Assembly (NCBI RefSeq): GCF_002975275.1
Contig: NZ_PCOQ01000033.1
Span: 1 to 60,957, forward strand
Source: Achromobacter sp. MYb9
Lineage (GTDB): Bacteria > Pseudomonadota > Gammaproteobacteria > Burkholderiales > Burkholderiaceae_B
Direction of reading: 5' to 3'
DNA length: 60,957 bases
The notes below the pieces were generated by a model. That model did no database searches. It saw nothing but the letters and a program-made list of their open reading frames with translations, and had not been told where the DNA came from. Within the stretch, counting starts at the first letter, position 1; every line of letters starts with the position of its first letter. This document shows, one piece after another, positions 59,981-60,957 of this stretch. Position numbers and translations under genes: made by a program.

Positions 59981-60939
59981 GCATCCGTCCCGGTGGGAAA
60001 TTCGTCGATAGGCGCAACCGTCACGCGCACGTTCAGTTCGTGGCCGCCGCCCCGGATCACGCCGCGCAGGGGCGTGACGTCGCCGTAGTCCCGCCCATAG
60101 GCCAGGATGACGTGCGCCGTGCCCGGCACCACGTCATTGGTGGGGTCCAGATCCACCCAGCCCGCATTGGCCGGCACCCCGGCGCAGTGCACCGAGACCC
60201 AGGCGTGGGAGGCGTCCGCTCCGATCAGCCGGGACTGGCCGGCTGGCGGCTGCGACATCAGGTAGCCGCTGACGTAGCGGGCCGGCAGGCCGATCGCGCG
60301 CAGACAGCCGATCATGACATGCGCGAAGTCCTGGCACACGCCCACCCTTTCCTGAAACGCCTGCAGTACGGGCGTGGACACCTGCGTATGCGCCGGCCGG
60401 TAGCAGAAATCAGCGTGGATGCGGTGCATCAGGTCGATCGCCGCCTCGGCCACGGGCCGCCCGGCGGTGAACGACAGCAAGGCGTATTCCCGGAGTTCCA
60501 CGTGCAGCGGCACATAGGTCGACGGGAACGTGAACTCGACCTCGGGCGCGAACGGCACGGCGGGGTCGTAGCGCAGGCGCTGCGCCGCGGCTTCCCAGGG
60601 CAGCCCTGCGCCCGGATCAAGGCCGTCGAACCGGGGGGTGACCGTGACACGGCTGGTCGCCCGCACCGTCAACGCTTCGTGCGGCGCGACCAACGCGAAG
60701 GTGCAGCGCGTATTGCCGAACCCGTCGACGGTTTCACTGAAATCGGACGGCGCGGGCGTGACGGTCAGCCCGTAGTCTTCCACCACCTGGCACGCATCGC
60801 TCAACGGCCGCAAATACCCCAGGTGGTGCGCCAATTCCACCGGCGAGTCATAGCGGTAGGCGGTTTCATGATCCACCCCCAGCGTCACGCCCGCAGCGCC
60901 AGCAAGGGGGTCGGGGGGCACGGATGTCGGAAAAGTCAT
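59977..60939 (-). CDS. Transglutaminase-like (bacterial N-domain) protein
   Basis: A 320-residue protein. The N-terminal beta domain (residues 20-105) starts VDHETAYRYDSPVELAHH, and the transglutaminase core follows with the catalytic triad C202 (GVCQDFAHVM), H245 (ASHAWVSVH) and the aspartate in DLDPTND. It is probably a cysteine peptidase or amide-bond enzyme and not a true cross-linker. Genes of this type usually belong to a cluster with a circularly permuted ATP-grasp enzyme and an alpha-E protein, expected upstream, beyond the window edge. Confidence 0.9.
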   Translation of the reverse strand: MTFPTSVPPDPLAGAAGVTLGVDHETAYRYDSPVELAHHLGYLRPLSDACQVVEDYGLTVTPAPSDFSETVDGFGNTRCTFALVAPHEALTVRATSRVTVTPRFDGLDPGAGLPWEAAAQRLRYDPAVPFAPEVEFTFPSTYVPLHVELREYALLSFTAGRPVAEAAIDLMHRIHADFCYRPAHTQVSTPVLQAFQERVGVCQDFAHVMIGCLRAIGLPARYVSGYLMSQPPAGQSRLIGADASHAWVSVHCAGVPANAGWVDLDPTNDVVPGTAHVILAYGRDYGDVTPLRGVIRGGGHELNVRVTVAPIDEFPTGTDA

Positions 60940-60957
60940 GGCGGTGGCAGGCGGGGG

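Noticed and set aside
1..60957. CRISPR arrays, IS elements, tRNA or rRNA genes
   Set aside because: No regularly spaced repeats with unique spacers, no transposase-like protein, and no tRNA-like cloverleaf or rRNA sequence was recognised by eye.

Overview
The window is GC-rich, densely packed chromosomal DNA that looks like a beta-proteobacterium of the Alcaligenaceae (Achromobacter/Bordetella group). That placement is an inference. It rests on two Bug-type tripartite-tricarboxylate solute receptors (a family greatly expanded in this group), the surE-pcm-nlpD gene order, the many LysR/MFS pairs, and core genes such as rlmJ, rlmD, tsaD, plsY and proQ. I see no rRNA, tRNA, CRISPR array, insertion sequence or phage gene.

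Left part (1-23.4 kb) is mostly housekeeping and stress functions. It opens with two tandem copies of an intergenic repeat, followed by ugpQ-rlmJ. Next come a peroxiredoxin-glutaredoxin fusion with a lipoamide-dehydrogenase-like flavoprotein, and a copZ/cueR pair that carries two separate 19-bp-spacer MerR-type promoters. After these are rlmD, two drug-efflux-type MFS carriers each next to a LysR regulator, an orphan Imm51-type immunity gene, a TorF-like outer-membrane protein and a Spy-like periplasmic protein. The surE-pcm-nlpD operon ends in an exonuclease gene, not rpoS. Then follow plsY, tsaD, a purine permease, an LLM flavin oxidoreductase, thioredoxin (preceded by a diverged copy of the opening repeat) and yigZ.

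Middle part (23.4-37.6 kb) holds a NitT/TauT (sulfonate/nitrate-type) ABC operon with an extra family-3 binding protein, an MFS carrier, a CoA-transferase/Bug-receptor pair followed by the wreck of an enoyl-CoA hydratase gene, a metallophosphoesterase, an LctP-like permease, a ProQ-family RNA chaperone, a DUF4202 gene, an HSL-type esterase, an NTF2-like protein and a TetR regulator.

Right part (38-58.3 kb) is the most unusual. A FadR-type regulator precedes thirteen co-oriented genes, most overlapping or separated by only a few bases: a complete peptide/opine-type ABC transporter (five genes), a cytoplasmic beta-propeller protein, a complete TRAP transporter (three genes), a CitE-like lyase, a thiamine-diphosphate enzyme, an M20 amidohydrolase and an aldehyde dehydrogenase. 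A second module follows: Bug receptor, class II aldolase, a convergent second thiamine-diphosphate enzyme of the same subfamily, and a LysR regulator. Together they look like an uptake-plus-breakdown route for an amide- or carbamoyl-linked carboxylic compound. The substrate is unknown.

The right edge has a parD antitoxin whose parE partner has been gutted by an internal deletion, then a zinc-peptidase/transglutaminase pair that probably continues beyond the window.
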